Below, piece after piece: positions 7,370-14,246 of a stretch of DNA of 22,273 nt; positions within the stretch are counted from its first letter, which is position 1, and every line of letters starts with the position of its first letter. This stretch comes from DATJFH01 sp035495815 (lineage in GTDB: Bacteria > Acidobacteriota > Terriglobia > Bryobacterales > Bryobacteraceae), in NCBI GenBank assembly GCA_035495815.1, contig DATJFH010000069.1:1-22273 (forward strand), read 5' to 3'. The notes beneath the pieces were generated by a model that saw nothing but the letters and a program-made list of their open reading frames with translations, had not been told where the DNA came from and made no database searches. The translations under genes and the position numbers were made by a program.

Positions 7370-8125
7370 ATGACGAAGAGCTTCGTGATCGACTGTCTGC
7401 CGGAGAGCCCGGCGCGCTACGAGAACGGGTACGCGGTTGTCGCCGTCGACGTGATTCGGGCCACTACCGTGGCCATTACCGCCGTGGACCGTGGCCGGCG
7501 ATGCTACCCGGTGGACTCGCTGGACGCCGCCATTCGATTGGCCGCAACGCTCCACTATCCCCTGATCGCCGGAGAAGTCAACGGAAATCTTTGCCCCGGC
7601 CTGGAGATGCACAACAGCCCGAGCGAAATCGATCGCCGCAGCGACATCTCGCGGCCCCTGATTCTGGTCTCCTCTTCCGGAACGCGGCTCATCGCCAACG
7701 CCTGGCGCTGCGAAACCGTGTATCTGGCATGTTTCCGGAACAGCCTCTCGATGGGCTGCCGGCTCATCGGCGAAAAGCACGAGCGAATCGCTCTGCTGGG
7801 CGCGGGAACCAAGGGCGAGTTCAGACAGGAGGACCAGATCTGCTGCGCATGGATTGCGGCTCTGCTGGCTCGCGCCGGATATGTGGCCGAAGATGAGAAC
7901 ACGTTGAATATACTGAATCGCTGGGGTCACGCCAAGGCCTCCGATTGCATGGTGAGCTCCAGCGTGGACTATCTGCGAAGAACCGGCCAGCTGGCGGATC
8001 TCTATTTCATCCTCGAGCACGTCGACGATATCGACGATACGTTCGTGGTGCGGAACCGGGAGGTGCTGAAAATCACGCCCGACATGCGCCTGAACCCTCA
8101 GACGGCGTGCATGGCCTCCGAATGA
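7370..8125 (+). CDS. ComB-family 2-phosphosulfolactate phosphatase homologue
   Basis: ComB is a Mg-dependent acid phosphatase that releases 3-sulfolactate from 2-phospho-3-sulfolactate. The 251-residue protein shows the family landmarks: VDVIRATT at 26-33, PVDSLDAA near 47-54, AGEVNG at 67-72, MHNSPSEI at 80-87, LVSSSGTR at 99-106 and the GAGTKGEFRQED segment at 144-155, which corresponds to the usual GxxGxxxxED region. D27 and E69 are the likely acidic metal or phosphate-site residues by family position. The AGGTGAG ribosome site is just upstream. Its place directly after the ComA homologue makes a two-step route from PEP and sulfite the simplest reading. No other coenzyme M gene is present, so the product probably serves another purpose. 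Confidence 0.85.
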   Translation: MTKSFVIDCLPESPARYENGYAVVAVDVIRATTVAITAVDRGRRCYPVDSLDAAIRLAATLHYPLIAGEVNGNLCPGLEMHNSPSEIDRRSDISRPLILVSSSGTRLIANAWRCETVYLACFRNSLSMGCRLIGEKHERIALLGAGTKGEFRQEDQICCAWIAALLARAGYVAEDENTLNILNRWGHAKASDCMVSSSVDYLRRTGQLADLYFILEHVDDIDDTFVVRNREVLKITPDMRLNPQTACMASE

Positions 8126-9375
8126 GCCTCCCGGTGGATACCTCCACTCCGGTCGTGATTCTGCGCTCCGCGCAGCACGGCGGACTGGCCGTTGCCCGCA
8201 GCCTTGGCCGGCTCGGCGCGCCCGTGTACATCGTGGACGGAGACCCGCGGACTCCCGGATTCTTCTCCCGGTACTGCCGGCAGGGCTTCGTGTGGGATTT
8301 CGACGGAGCTCCGTCGGAACGGACCGTGGATTATCTCCTGGGAATCGGCCGCAGGCTCGGACGGCGGGCCCTGCTCATCCCCACCACCGATTCCGGGGCG
8401 CTGTTCCTCGCCTCCAATGCCGGCCCGCTGCGGCAGTCGTTCCTTTTTCCCGAGACCGATCCGGAGCTGGCGCCCTCGCTGTGCAGCAAGCAGCGCATGC
8501 AGGCGCTGGCGGCGGCGGCTGGAGTGCCTTCCCCCGGGACGTTCTTCCCCCAGTCCAGGCGGGAGGCGCTGGATTACGCGGGAAGGGCCCGCTACCCGGT
8601 CATCCTCAAAGCGGTGGAGGGAAGCGCTGCCAAGACGATCGCGCGTGAGAAGCGTGAGTTGATCGACGCCTACCAGATCATGGAAGACCGGCCCGAGCAT
8701 CCCAACGTGATGCTCCAGGAATACATTCCCGGCGGCGATGAAGCAAGCTGGATGTTCAATGGCTACTTCAACGATCGGTCCGAGTGCCTGTTCGGCATCA
8801 CCGGCAGAAAGATACGGCAGAACCGGCCCTACGCCGGGATCACCAGCCTGGGCGTCTGTGAAGCCAATCCCGAGGTGGCGGAGATCACCAGGCGGTTCAT
8901 GAAGGCCATCGGCTACCGCGGCATACTCGACCTCGGTTACCGCTACGATGCGCGCGACGGCCGCTACAAGGTGTTCGACGTGAATCCCCGCATCGGATGC
9001 ACCTTCCGGCTGTTTGTCTCGAGCAATGGAATGGACGTGGCGCGCGCCTGGTATCTCGACATGACCGGCCAGCGGGTTGAGCCCGGTGACGCCGCGCCGG
9101 GGCGGAAATGGATGGTGGAAGATCTCGATCTGGCGTCTTCGTTTCGCTACTGGCGCGACGGGGCGATCACCGCGCGCCAGTGGCTGCAATCCTACCGCGG
9201 AATCCAGGAGTCGGCTTTCCTGTCCGACGACGATCCACGGCCGGCCCTGGCCCGCTGCGTGAATGACCTGCTCGAGATCGGCCGCAGAACGTTCTCCACT
9301 CCCCGCCGCAACAGCCAGGAACCAGCCGTCAAAAGGGCCTGTCTCGAACAATCGTTACGCCCTTCTCTCCAATAG
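8122..9375 (+). CDS. ATP-grasp carboxylate-amine ligase
   Basis: ATP-grasp enzymes activate a carboxylate as an acyl phosphate and join it to an amine or thiol. The 417-residue protein begins with a Rossmann-like preATP-grasp domain (VVILRSAQHGGLAVARSLGR, 11-30; IPTTD, 86-90). It continues with the ATP-binding PVILKAVEG at 159-167, LQEYIPGGDEA at 198-208, and the metal-binding DVNPR at 286-290 (D286, N288). It resembles the D-aspartate-ligase-like group, but the substrate cannot be read from sequence. The start is the ATG at 8122, whose ATGA overlaps the ComB stop; a longer frame reaching back to 7945 lies inside the ComB gene and is not needed. Strict coupling to the ComA/ComB pair suggests that it ligates their product (inference). 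Confidence 0.87.
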   Translation: MSLPVDTSTPVVILRSAQHGGLAVARSLGRLGAPVYIVDGDPRTPGFFSRYCRQGFVWDFDGAPSERTVDYLLGIGRRLGRRALLIPTTDSGALFLASNAGPLRQSFLFPETDPELAPSLCSKQRMQALAAAAGVPSPGTFFPQSRREALDYAGRARYPVILKAVEGSAAKTIAREKRELIDAYQIMEDRPEHPNVMLQEYIPGGDEASWMFNGYFNDRSECLFGITGRKIRQNRPYAGITSLGVCEANPEVAEITRRFMKAIGYRGILDLGYRYDARDGRYKVFDVNPRIGCTFRLFVSSNGMDVARAWYLDMTGQRVEPGDAAPGRKWMVEDLDLASSFRYWRDGAITARQWLQSYRGIQESAFLSDDDPRPALARCVNDLLEIGRRTFSTPRRNSQEPAVKRACLEQSLRPSLQ

Positions 9376-9456
9376 GCAGCCTCCCGCGTATTCACCTCCA
9401 ACACCTTCCCCAAGCGCCCTCGTAAACCGCCCGCCAAAGCCCTCCTCAACGCCCCC

Positions 9457-9485
9457 TTGACTCGCCCCCTCCCGTGCTGCATAAT
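9457..9485 (+). promoter_or_regulatory. sigma70-like promoter of imuAB
   Basis: TTGACT at 9457-9462 and CATAAT at 9480-9485 are each one base from the sigma70 consensus and are separated by exactly 17 bases. Transcription would begin near 9491-9493, about 25 bases before the ATG at 9517. The TTG of this -35 box is also an in-frame start of a longer open frame, which therefore should not be used as the gene start. I saw no clear LexA-type palindrome over it. Confidence 0.65.
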
Positions 9486-9516
9486 TTGGTTTAGGAGAAG
9501 AAAAAGCGAAGCTAAA

Positions 9517-10182
9517 ATGCCCGCTGCCGCCCTCCAACCCCTTATCGATGGACGTTTTTCCGAGTTCCTCCAGCTGCGTCCGAAACCCTCGCAGGACCCG
9601 CTGCCCTCAGGCGTTCGGGATCTCGATTTCCCTCGCGGCGCGGTGACGGAAATCCACGGTCCGGCCTCCTCGGGACGCACCACGCTTCTCTACCTGGCCC
9701 TGGCGCAGGCCACCGGACGCGACGAGTTCTGCGCGCTGGTCGATGTAGACGACGCCTTCGACCCCGAGTCGGCCGCCGCCGCGGGCGTCGTGCTCGACCG
9801 TCTGCTGTGGATCCGCTGCGGCGGCAATGCCGGGCACGCCCTGAAAGTGATGGACCTGGTGGTCCAGGGCGCCGGCTTCGGAATGGTGGCCATGGATCTG
9901 GGCAGCACGCCTCCGGAGACGGCGCGCCGCATCCCGCCGGCTTCCTGGTTCCGCTTCCGCCATGCCGTGCAGAACACGCGCTCCGTCCTGCTGGTGCTGG
10001 AACAAGGCCCCTACGCCCGCTCCTGCGCGGAGCTGTCGTTGGAAACCAGTCGCGAAAAGGTGGCCTGGTCGGGCGCCGCCGGCTGCTCGCAGCTCCTGCG
10101 CGGAATGCGGTTCCACCTGGAACAGCAGAAACCCCGCGCCGCCAGCACTTTTGCCTTTTGTCTTTTGCCCTTTGACTTCTGA
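9517..10182 (+). CDS. imuA: ImuA-like RecA/SulA-related mutasome protein
   Basis: ImuA works with ImuB and DnaE2 in damage-induced mutagenic translesion synthesis. From the ATG at 9517 it is 221 residues. A RecA-like core is visible: the P-loop-like GPASSGRTT at 48-56 (Arg in place of the usual Lys, common in these proteins as I recall), then CALVDVDDAFDPES and LDRLLWIRCG, the Walker B-type strand GMVAMDLGS and later SVLLVLEQ. The purine-rich AGGAGAAG at 9493-9500 is far from the ATG for a ribosome site. The last 11 residues are encoded by a heptameric tandem repeat (10149-10183), so the native C-terminus seems to have been replaced. imuB starts 12 bases after the stop in the same frame. Confidence 0.82.
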   Translation: MPAAALQPLIDGRFSEFLQLRPKPSQDPLPSGVRDLDFPRGAVTEIHGPASSGRTTLLYLALAQATGRDEFCALVDVDDAFDPESAAAAGVVLDRLLWIRCGGNAGHALKVMDLVVQGAGFGMVAMDLGSTPPETARRIPPASWFRFRHAVQNTRSVLLVLEQGPYARSCAELSLETSREKVAWSGAAGCSQLLRGMRFHLEQQKPRAASTFAFCLLPFDF

Positions 10183-10183
10183 C
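10149..10183 (+). repeat. heptameric tandem repeat across the imuA stop codon
   Basis: Five consecutive 7-base units read TTTTGCC, TTTTGTC, TTTTGCC, CTTTGAC and TTCTGAC, followed by a partial TTGCCTT. The imuA stop TGA (10180-10182) lies in the fifth unit. The array is T-rich on the plus strand in an otherwise GC-rich region, and it separates imuA from imuB. Seven-base spacer repeats of this style are known as hypervariable short sequence repeats in several bacterial groups. I see no second copy in this window. Confidence 0.75.
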
Positions 10184-10194
10184 TTGCCTTCCCC

Positions 10195-11442
10195 ATGTTC
10201 GTCTGTATCCATGGACTCGGCGCGGCGGCATCCGGATGCGCGTACGAATTTTCTCCGCTGGTCGAGGAGATCGACCCGAGCACGGTGGTGGTGGACGCCA
10301 CCGGTCTGGAGCGCCTGTTCGGATCCGCAAGCCAGCTGGCGGCAGCCCTGACGAAACGTTTGGCTGGAATGGGGTTCAGCGGCAGCGTCGCCATCGCGTT
10401 CAACCCCGACGCCGCCGTCCACGCCGCCCGTGGACTCCCCGGCGTAACCATCATTCCACGCGGCCAGGAAGCGGCGCGGCTGGCAGCGCTGCCCGTAGAG
10501 TTGCTGGCGCCGACGCCGCAAATCCAGGAGACGCTCGACTGCTGGGGCATTCGCACATTCCGCGACCTGGCCGCTCTCCCCGAAATCGGAGTCGCCGAGC
10601 GCCTGGGAGTCGAGGGCGTCCGCCTGCAGAAGCTGGCCCGCGGCGCCGGCAGCCGCAAACTGCATCCCGTCTCACCGGAGCTGGTCTTCGAGCAGACGAT
10701 GGAGTTGGAGTATCCGGTCACTGAGTTGGAGCCGCTCTCTTTCGTCCTGTCGAGACTGCTGCAGGACTTGTTCGCCAGCCTCGAGACTCGCGCCCTCTAC
10801 GCCATCGCGATCTTTCTGCGCTTGAAGCTGGAGAACCAGACCGGGCACGACCGCGCCCTGCGGCTCCCGGTCCCCATGCGGGACACGAAGACGCTGCTGA
10901 GGCTCCTGCAGCTGGAGCTGAGCGCGCATCCGCCCGCGGCCCCGGTCCTGGCCGTCTCGCTCCAGGCCGAAGCCGCCAAACCCAGACCGGCGCAGGGCAG
11001 TCTCTACTCCCCGCCCACTCCCGAGCCGGAGAAGCTGGAACTGACGCTGGCCAGGATCGCCGCCGTGGTGGGTCCGGACAACGTAGGCTCGCCGGCGCTG
11101 GTGGATACGCATCGTCCGGATGCGTTCCGGATAGAGCGGTCGAGCTCATCGCCGGCCGGGAACAAGCCTGCCGGCCTCGCCTTTCTCGCTCTGCGCCGCT
11201 GCCGCCCGCCCCGCCCGGCCACCGTGCAGGCGCCCGAAGGCAGACCGGTGTATGTTTCCGCGCGCGGCATTCAAGGCAAGGCGCTGACCCTTGCCGGACC
11301 CTGGCGCATCTCCGGCGACTGGTGGACCGCCACTCCCTGGGCGCGCGACGAATGGGACGTCGCCCTGAGCGACGGCGCCTTGTACCGCATCTATTTCGAA
11401 CGCCCCGCCGGACGCTGGTTTGTCGAAGGCAGCTATGACTGA
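10195..11442 (+). CDS. imuB: ImuB-like Y-family polymerase homologue, N-terminally shortened
   Basis: ImuB is a catalytically inactive Y-family polymerase relative that bridges ImuA, DnaE2 and the beta clamp. The 415-residue protein has the family core FSPLVEEIDPSTVVVDATGL from residue 19, followed by ERLFG; ARGLPGVTIIPRGQEAARLA; the helix-hairpin-helix segment CWGIRTFRDLAALPEIGVAERLG; and the little-finger and C-terminal parts ending GPWRISGDWW near 376. The first residues MFVCIH match the usual beginning, but the next 70 or so residues (rest of the first palm strand and the fingers in DinB) are missing. ImuB homologues are usually near 480-520 residues. No Shine-Dalgarno is seen; the start follows the heptameric repeat. 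No dnaE2 follows. It may be a reduced or degenerating copy. Confidence 0.8.
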   Translation: MFVCIHGLGAAASGCAYEFSPLVEEIDPSTVVVDATGLERLFGSASQLAAALTKRLAGMGFSGSVAIAFNPDAAVHAARGLPGVTIIPRGQEAARLAALPVELLAPTPQIQETLDCWGIRTFRDLAALPEIGVAERLGVEGVRLQKLARGAGSRKLHPVSPELVFEQTMELEYPVTELEPLSFVLSRLLQDLFASLETRALYAIAIFLRLKLENQTGHDRALRLPVPMRDTKTLLRLLQLELSAHPPAAPVLAVSLQAEAAKPRPAQGSLYSPPTPEPEKLELTLARIAAVVGPDNVGSPALVDTHRPDAFRIERSSSSPAGNKPAGLAFLALRRCRPPRPATVQAPEGRPVYVSARGIQGKALTLAGPWRISGDWWTATPWARDEWDVALSDGALYRIYFERPAGRWFVEGSYD

Positions 11443-11515
11443 ACGGAACCCCGGCGGACCTGCCTTTCTGGCGCTACGCCGTCCGCCCCCTGAAACGCAA
11501 TGCAGATTATCGTGA
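11435..11515 (+). other. 26-codon frame overlapping the imuB stop, possible gene remnant
   Basis: An ATG at 11435 overlaps the imuB stop and opens a frame of 26 codons. Its PAFLALRRPPPE resembles LAFLALRRCRPP inside ImuB itself (encoded near 11175-11215). This suggests either a partial duplication of the ImuB 3' part or chance similarity in Pro/Arg-rich GC-rich code. It does not look like the start of DnaE2. I do not claim it is expressed. Confidence 0.25.
11453..11487. terminator. hairpin between convergent imuB and sulfatase genes
   Basis: GGCGGAC at 11453-11459 is the exact reverse complement of GTCCGCC at 11481-11487. Inside, GGCG (11470-11473) pairs with CGCC (11477-11480) around CTA and stacks directly on the outer stem, leaving a 10-base bulge on one side. 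Its location between converging genes suits a bidirectional terminator. There is no T-tract on either strand, so it is not a classical intrinsic terminator. Confidence 0.35.
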
Positions 11516-11523
11516 GAGGACCG

Positions 11524-12921
11524 TCACAATTCCCAGTTGTTCGTGATTCCGTTCACGGTCAGCTCGCGGTAGCGGGGAGGCCAGGCGGGCTTGACCATTT
11601 TCGCGCTCCACGCGTCGAACGCGGCCCGCAGATCTTTCACCACCTCAGGGTGTTTGCCGGAGAGATCGTTCTTCTCCCCGACGTCGTTCGATAGATCGTA
11701 CAGGTTGGAAATGTGGTCGCCGTACTCGAGCAGCTTCCACTTGCCTCGGCGCACCGCCCGCGCCTTTCCGCCGCGCCAGAACAGCGTGTCGTGCGGCGTC
11801 CCCCCGCCGGTCAGGAAGGGCAGCAGGTTGACTCCGTCCAGAGTCACGCCGGAGGGCGTCGGTACGCCCGCCGCCGCCAGAAAGGTCGGCAGGATGTCCC
11901 GCGAGACGATCGGCTCCCGGTAGATCTTCCCGGCTGGAATGCGGCCCGGCCATTGCATCATGAACGGAACCCGGATCCCACCTTCGAAGTAGGTCACTTT
12001 CTGCCCGTTCAGCGGTTTGTTGCTGCCGGCCCCGGTCACCACCGGACAGCCGTTGTCGCTCAGGAAAACGACCAGCGTGTTCTTCTCGAGCCCCGTCTCC
12101 CGCAGCTTCGCCAGCAATGCGCCGACGTTGTCGTCGAGCGCCGACGTCATCGCCGCCAGCAGCCGGTGCTTCTCGTTCTGGATGTTCGCGAAGCGATCCA
12201 GATAACGCTCGATCGTGTGCAGCGGCGTGTGGATGGCATTGGGGGCGAGATAGAGGAAGAACGGATTGGCTTTGTTGCGCTCGACAAACCGCACCGCTTC
12301 GTCCCCGAAGGCGTCGGTCAGATAGCGATCCTCGGCCACCGGTTGCCGGCCGCGGCGGATGGGGTCGGCGCGTTCGGCCGGGATGTTCGCCTTCTGGCCG
12401 TCAGCCCCCACCGCCCGGCCGCCCGGCGTGCGCTTGGTGACGAAAGCGTTGCCCCCCGTCAGGAAGCCGAAGAATTCGTCGAAGCCGCGCTCCAGCGGAT
12501 GGTAACCGGCCCGGGCGCCCAGGTGCCACTTCCCGATGGCCATGCTGCGATACCCCGCCGGCTTCAGGTACTGCGGCAGGATGCGCTCGGACGGAGGCAG
12601 CCCGAACCCGACCTCCGCTTCCCGCTCGATCGATCCGGAATTGAACTCGTGTCCGAAGCGGTGCTGGTAGCGTCCCGTCAGCAGCGCGGCCCGCGACGGG
12701 CTGCAAACCGCGCAGGAGACGTACCCGTCGGTGAAACGGACGCCATTGCGGCCGATGGAGTCTATGTGCGGCGTGGGAACGTCGGGCGATCCGTAACATC
12801 CCAGGTCGCCGTATCCCATGTCGTCGGCAAGGATGACGATGAGGTTCGGCTTGCGGCCCTGACCGAGCAGTGCGGCGGGGGCGGCGGCGAACGTCTGGAG
12901 GAAGGCGCGGCGGTGGATCAT
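11524..12921 (-). CDS. Tat-exported type I sulfatase
   Basis: The 465-residue protein belongs to the formylglycine-dependent alkaline-phosphatase-like sulfatases, which hydrolyse sulfate esters. The N-terminus MIHRRAFLQTF followed by an Ala-rich core is a twin-arginine signal. Metal and active-site features are present: NLIVILADDMGYGD with D33/D34, the CSPSRAALLTGR motif at 73-84 in which C73 would be oxidised to formylglycine, GKWHLG at 130-135, H231 in AIHTPLH, and SDNG at 288-291. Then come TYFEGGIRVPF and a typical C-terminal subdomain. A modifying enzyme is required but is not in the window. The ATG at 12921 is chosen because it begins the Tat signal; the frame continues upstream through the DUF983 gene without family features. 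The natural substrate is unknown. Confidence 0.92.
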   Translation of the reverse strand: MIHRRAFLQTFAAAPAALLGQGRKPNLIVILADDMGYGDLGCYGSPDVPTPHIDSIGRNGVRFTDGYVSCAVCSPSRAALLTGRYQHRFGHEFNSGSIEREAEVGFGLPPSERILPQYLKPAGYRSMAIGKWHLGARAGYHPLERGFDEFFGFLTGGNAFVTKRTPGGRAVGADGQKANIPAERADPIRRGRQPVAEDRYLTDAFGDEAVRFVERNKANPFFLYLAPNAIHTPLHTIERYLDRFANIQNEKHRLLAAMTSALDDNVGALLAKLRETGLEKNTLVVFLSDNGCPVVTGAGSNKPLNGQKVTYFEGGIRVPFMMQWPGRIPAGKIYREPIVSRDILPTFLAAAGVPTPSGVTLDGVNLLPFLTGGGTPHDTLFWRGGKARAVRRGKWKLLEYGDHISNLYDLSNDVGEKNDLSGKHPEVVKDLRAAFDAWSAKMVKPAWPPRYRELTVNGITNNWEL

Positions 12922-12977
12922 GCGCCAACCAGTATATGAGATTGTGCGGCTGCCGTTCGCCCAACATACGATGGCTT

Positions 12978-13337
12978 CTAGGTCTTCTCGGGGTCGAAGG
13001 CCTGGTCGATGTACATCCAGACCACCCGTGAAAGGCGCATCATGAAGGGCACGACCGGCAGATAGATCGCCACCGCCCCGAGAAGCGCCAGTTCGTACCG
13101 CCAGCCGGCGCCCAGCCACAGCGTCGTGACCAGGATAAGGTAGGGTGGGATCGCCAGCATGTAGCTGATGTACATCGCGCCGACGAAGTAGCCCGGCTCG
13201 CGGACGAAAGTCAGCCCGCACACCGGACAGCGATCGTACATCGCCAGCCACCCGCGCAGGAGCGGACCGCGAAAGATCGCGCCCTCCCGGCATCGCGGGC
13301 AGCGCTGACGGACAATGGATCGAAACGCAGTCCCCAC
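12978..13337 (-). CDS. DUF983 family zinc-ribbon membrane protein
   Basis: The 119-residue protein has two CxxC pairs, CPRC at 13-16 and CPVC at 37-40, which probably form a zinc ribbon. The DUF983 hallmark GLTFVREPGYFVGAMYISY at 41-59 follows, with two or three membrane helices between about 50 and 108. DUF983 proteins occur widely in Proteobacteria and Acidobacteria; their function is unknown. The start is GTG at 13337, with a TTAGGA stretch very close upstream. The start of the divergent phosphodiesterase gene is only 21 bases away, so promoters must overlap or lie inside the opposite gene. The sulfatase gene follows in the same direction after 56 bases. Confidence 0.85.
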   Translation of the reverse strand: MGTAFRSIVRQRCPRCREGAIFRGPLLRGWLAMYDRCPVCGLTFVREPGYFVGAMYISYMLAIPPYLILVTTLWLGAGWRYELALLGAVAIYLPVVPFMMRLSRVVWMYIDQAFDPEKT

Positions 13338-13358
13338 GTCCTAAGTAGTATCATAGAA

Positions 13359-14216
13359 ATGAATGAGGTTTTCGAAAGGATGACGCGGCGAAGCCTTTTA
13401 TTGGGCTCCGCAGCTATGGCTAGTACTGCCATTGGCTACCCTTGCTTCTACGAGCCGCGCTGGCTGGAATCGACCGAACGCCGCGTCCGGATCTCGGGCG
13501 CAAAGTTACAGCATCCCATTCGCATTCTCCACCTTTCCGACCTGCATGCGTCGTTCGTCGTGCCCATGTCGTTGATCCGGCATTCCATCGGCCTCGGGCT
13601 CGACCGCAAACCCGACATCATCTGCCTTACCGGAGATTTCATCACTTTTCGACATGACTTCGATGCCGCCGCCTATCTCGGAGCACTGAAGCAGCTGTCC
13701 GCCGCGGCTCCGACTTATGCCGTCCTCGGGAATCATGATGGCGGGAACTGGGCACGCTGGCGCCGTGGCTACTCGGACCATAAATTCGTTGAGCGCCTGC
13801 TCGAAGACAGCGGAATCCGTCTCCTGCATAACCGTTCGGAATCCCTGACCGTCCGTGACCAGCGGGTGACGCTGGTGGGAGTAGGCGACCTCTGGTCGCG
13901 CGAAGTGGATGGCGACAGGGCCTTCGCTGGCGTCCGGGACCAGGAACCCATCGTGCTCCTGGCGCACAATCCGGATACCAAGGATAAGCTGGCCTCGTTT
14001 CCCTGGGGACTCATGCTCAGCGGGCACACCCATGGCGGGCAGGTAATCGTGCAGCGGCATGGTGGAGCGCGGTACGCGCCGGTCGTCGACAAGCGCTACA
14101 TCTCCGGCCTGAAACCTTGGGGAACGCGCCAGATCTACGTGACCCGCGGCGTCGGGAACGTGGGCGGCGTCCGATTCCGCTGCCGCCCCGAAGTCAGCTC
14201 GCTGCTGGTCGGGTAA
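13359..14216 (+). CDS. yaeI: YaeI-like Tat-exported metallophosphoesterase
   Basis: The 285-residue protein is collinear with E. coli YaeI, a metal-dependent phosphodiesterase, as I recall that sequence: similar EP.W segment after the signal, APV.DKRY.SGL near the end, and RQIYVTRGVG followed by CRPEVS. The calcineurin-like metal motifs are D61-x-H63 (SDLHAS), GDF at 92-94, GNHD at 124-127, and LSGHTHGGQ. MTRRSLLLGSAAM at 8-20 is a twin-arginine signal. The ATG at 13359 adds a 7-residue n-region, and the ATG at 13380 is an alternative start. LpxH-like or other envelope phosphodiester substrates are possible; the true substrate is unknown. The amidase gene follows 30 bases downstream. Confidence 0.87.
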   Translation: MNEVFERMTRRSLLLGSAAMASTAIGYPCFYEPRWLESTERRVRISGAKLQHPIRILHLSDLHASFVVPMSLIRHSIGLGLDRKPDIICLTGDFITFRHDFDAAAYLGALKQLSAAAPTYAVLGNHDGGNWARWRRGYSDHKFVERLLEDSGIRLLHNRSESLTVRDQRVTLVGVGDLWSREVDGDRAFAGVRDQEPIVLLAHNPDTKDKLASFPWGLMLSGHTHGGQVIVQRHGGARYAPVVDKRYISGLKPWGTRQIYVTRGVGNVGGVRFRCRPEVSSLLVG

Positions 14217-14246
14217 GCGGCTCATCAGGATTCTGACAGATCGACT

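Noticed and set aside
7945..8121. Longer start for the ATP-grasp gene at 7945
   Set aside because: It lies inside the ComB gene, and the ATGA overlap at 8122 with a sensible Rossmann N-terminus is a better start.
9376..9456. C-rich stretch after the ATP-grasp gene as a terminator
   Set aside because: No stem of useful length and no T-tract were seen; only a strand bias for C is present.
9457..9516. TTG at 9457 as the start of imuA
   Set aside because: This TTG is the first half of a strong -35 box (TTGACT, 17-base spacer, CATAAT), and the 20 extra residues have no family similarity. The ATG at 9517 is used.
12922..13293. N-terminal extension of the sulfatase frame up to 13293
   Set aside because: The extension overlaps the DUF983 gene in another frame, and a Tat signal begins exactly at the ATG at 12921.
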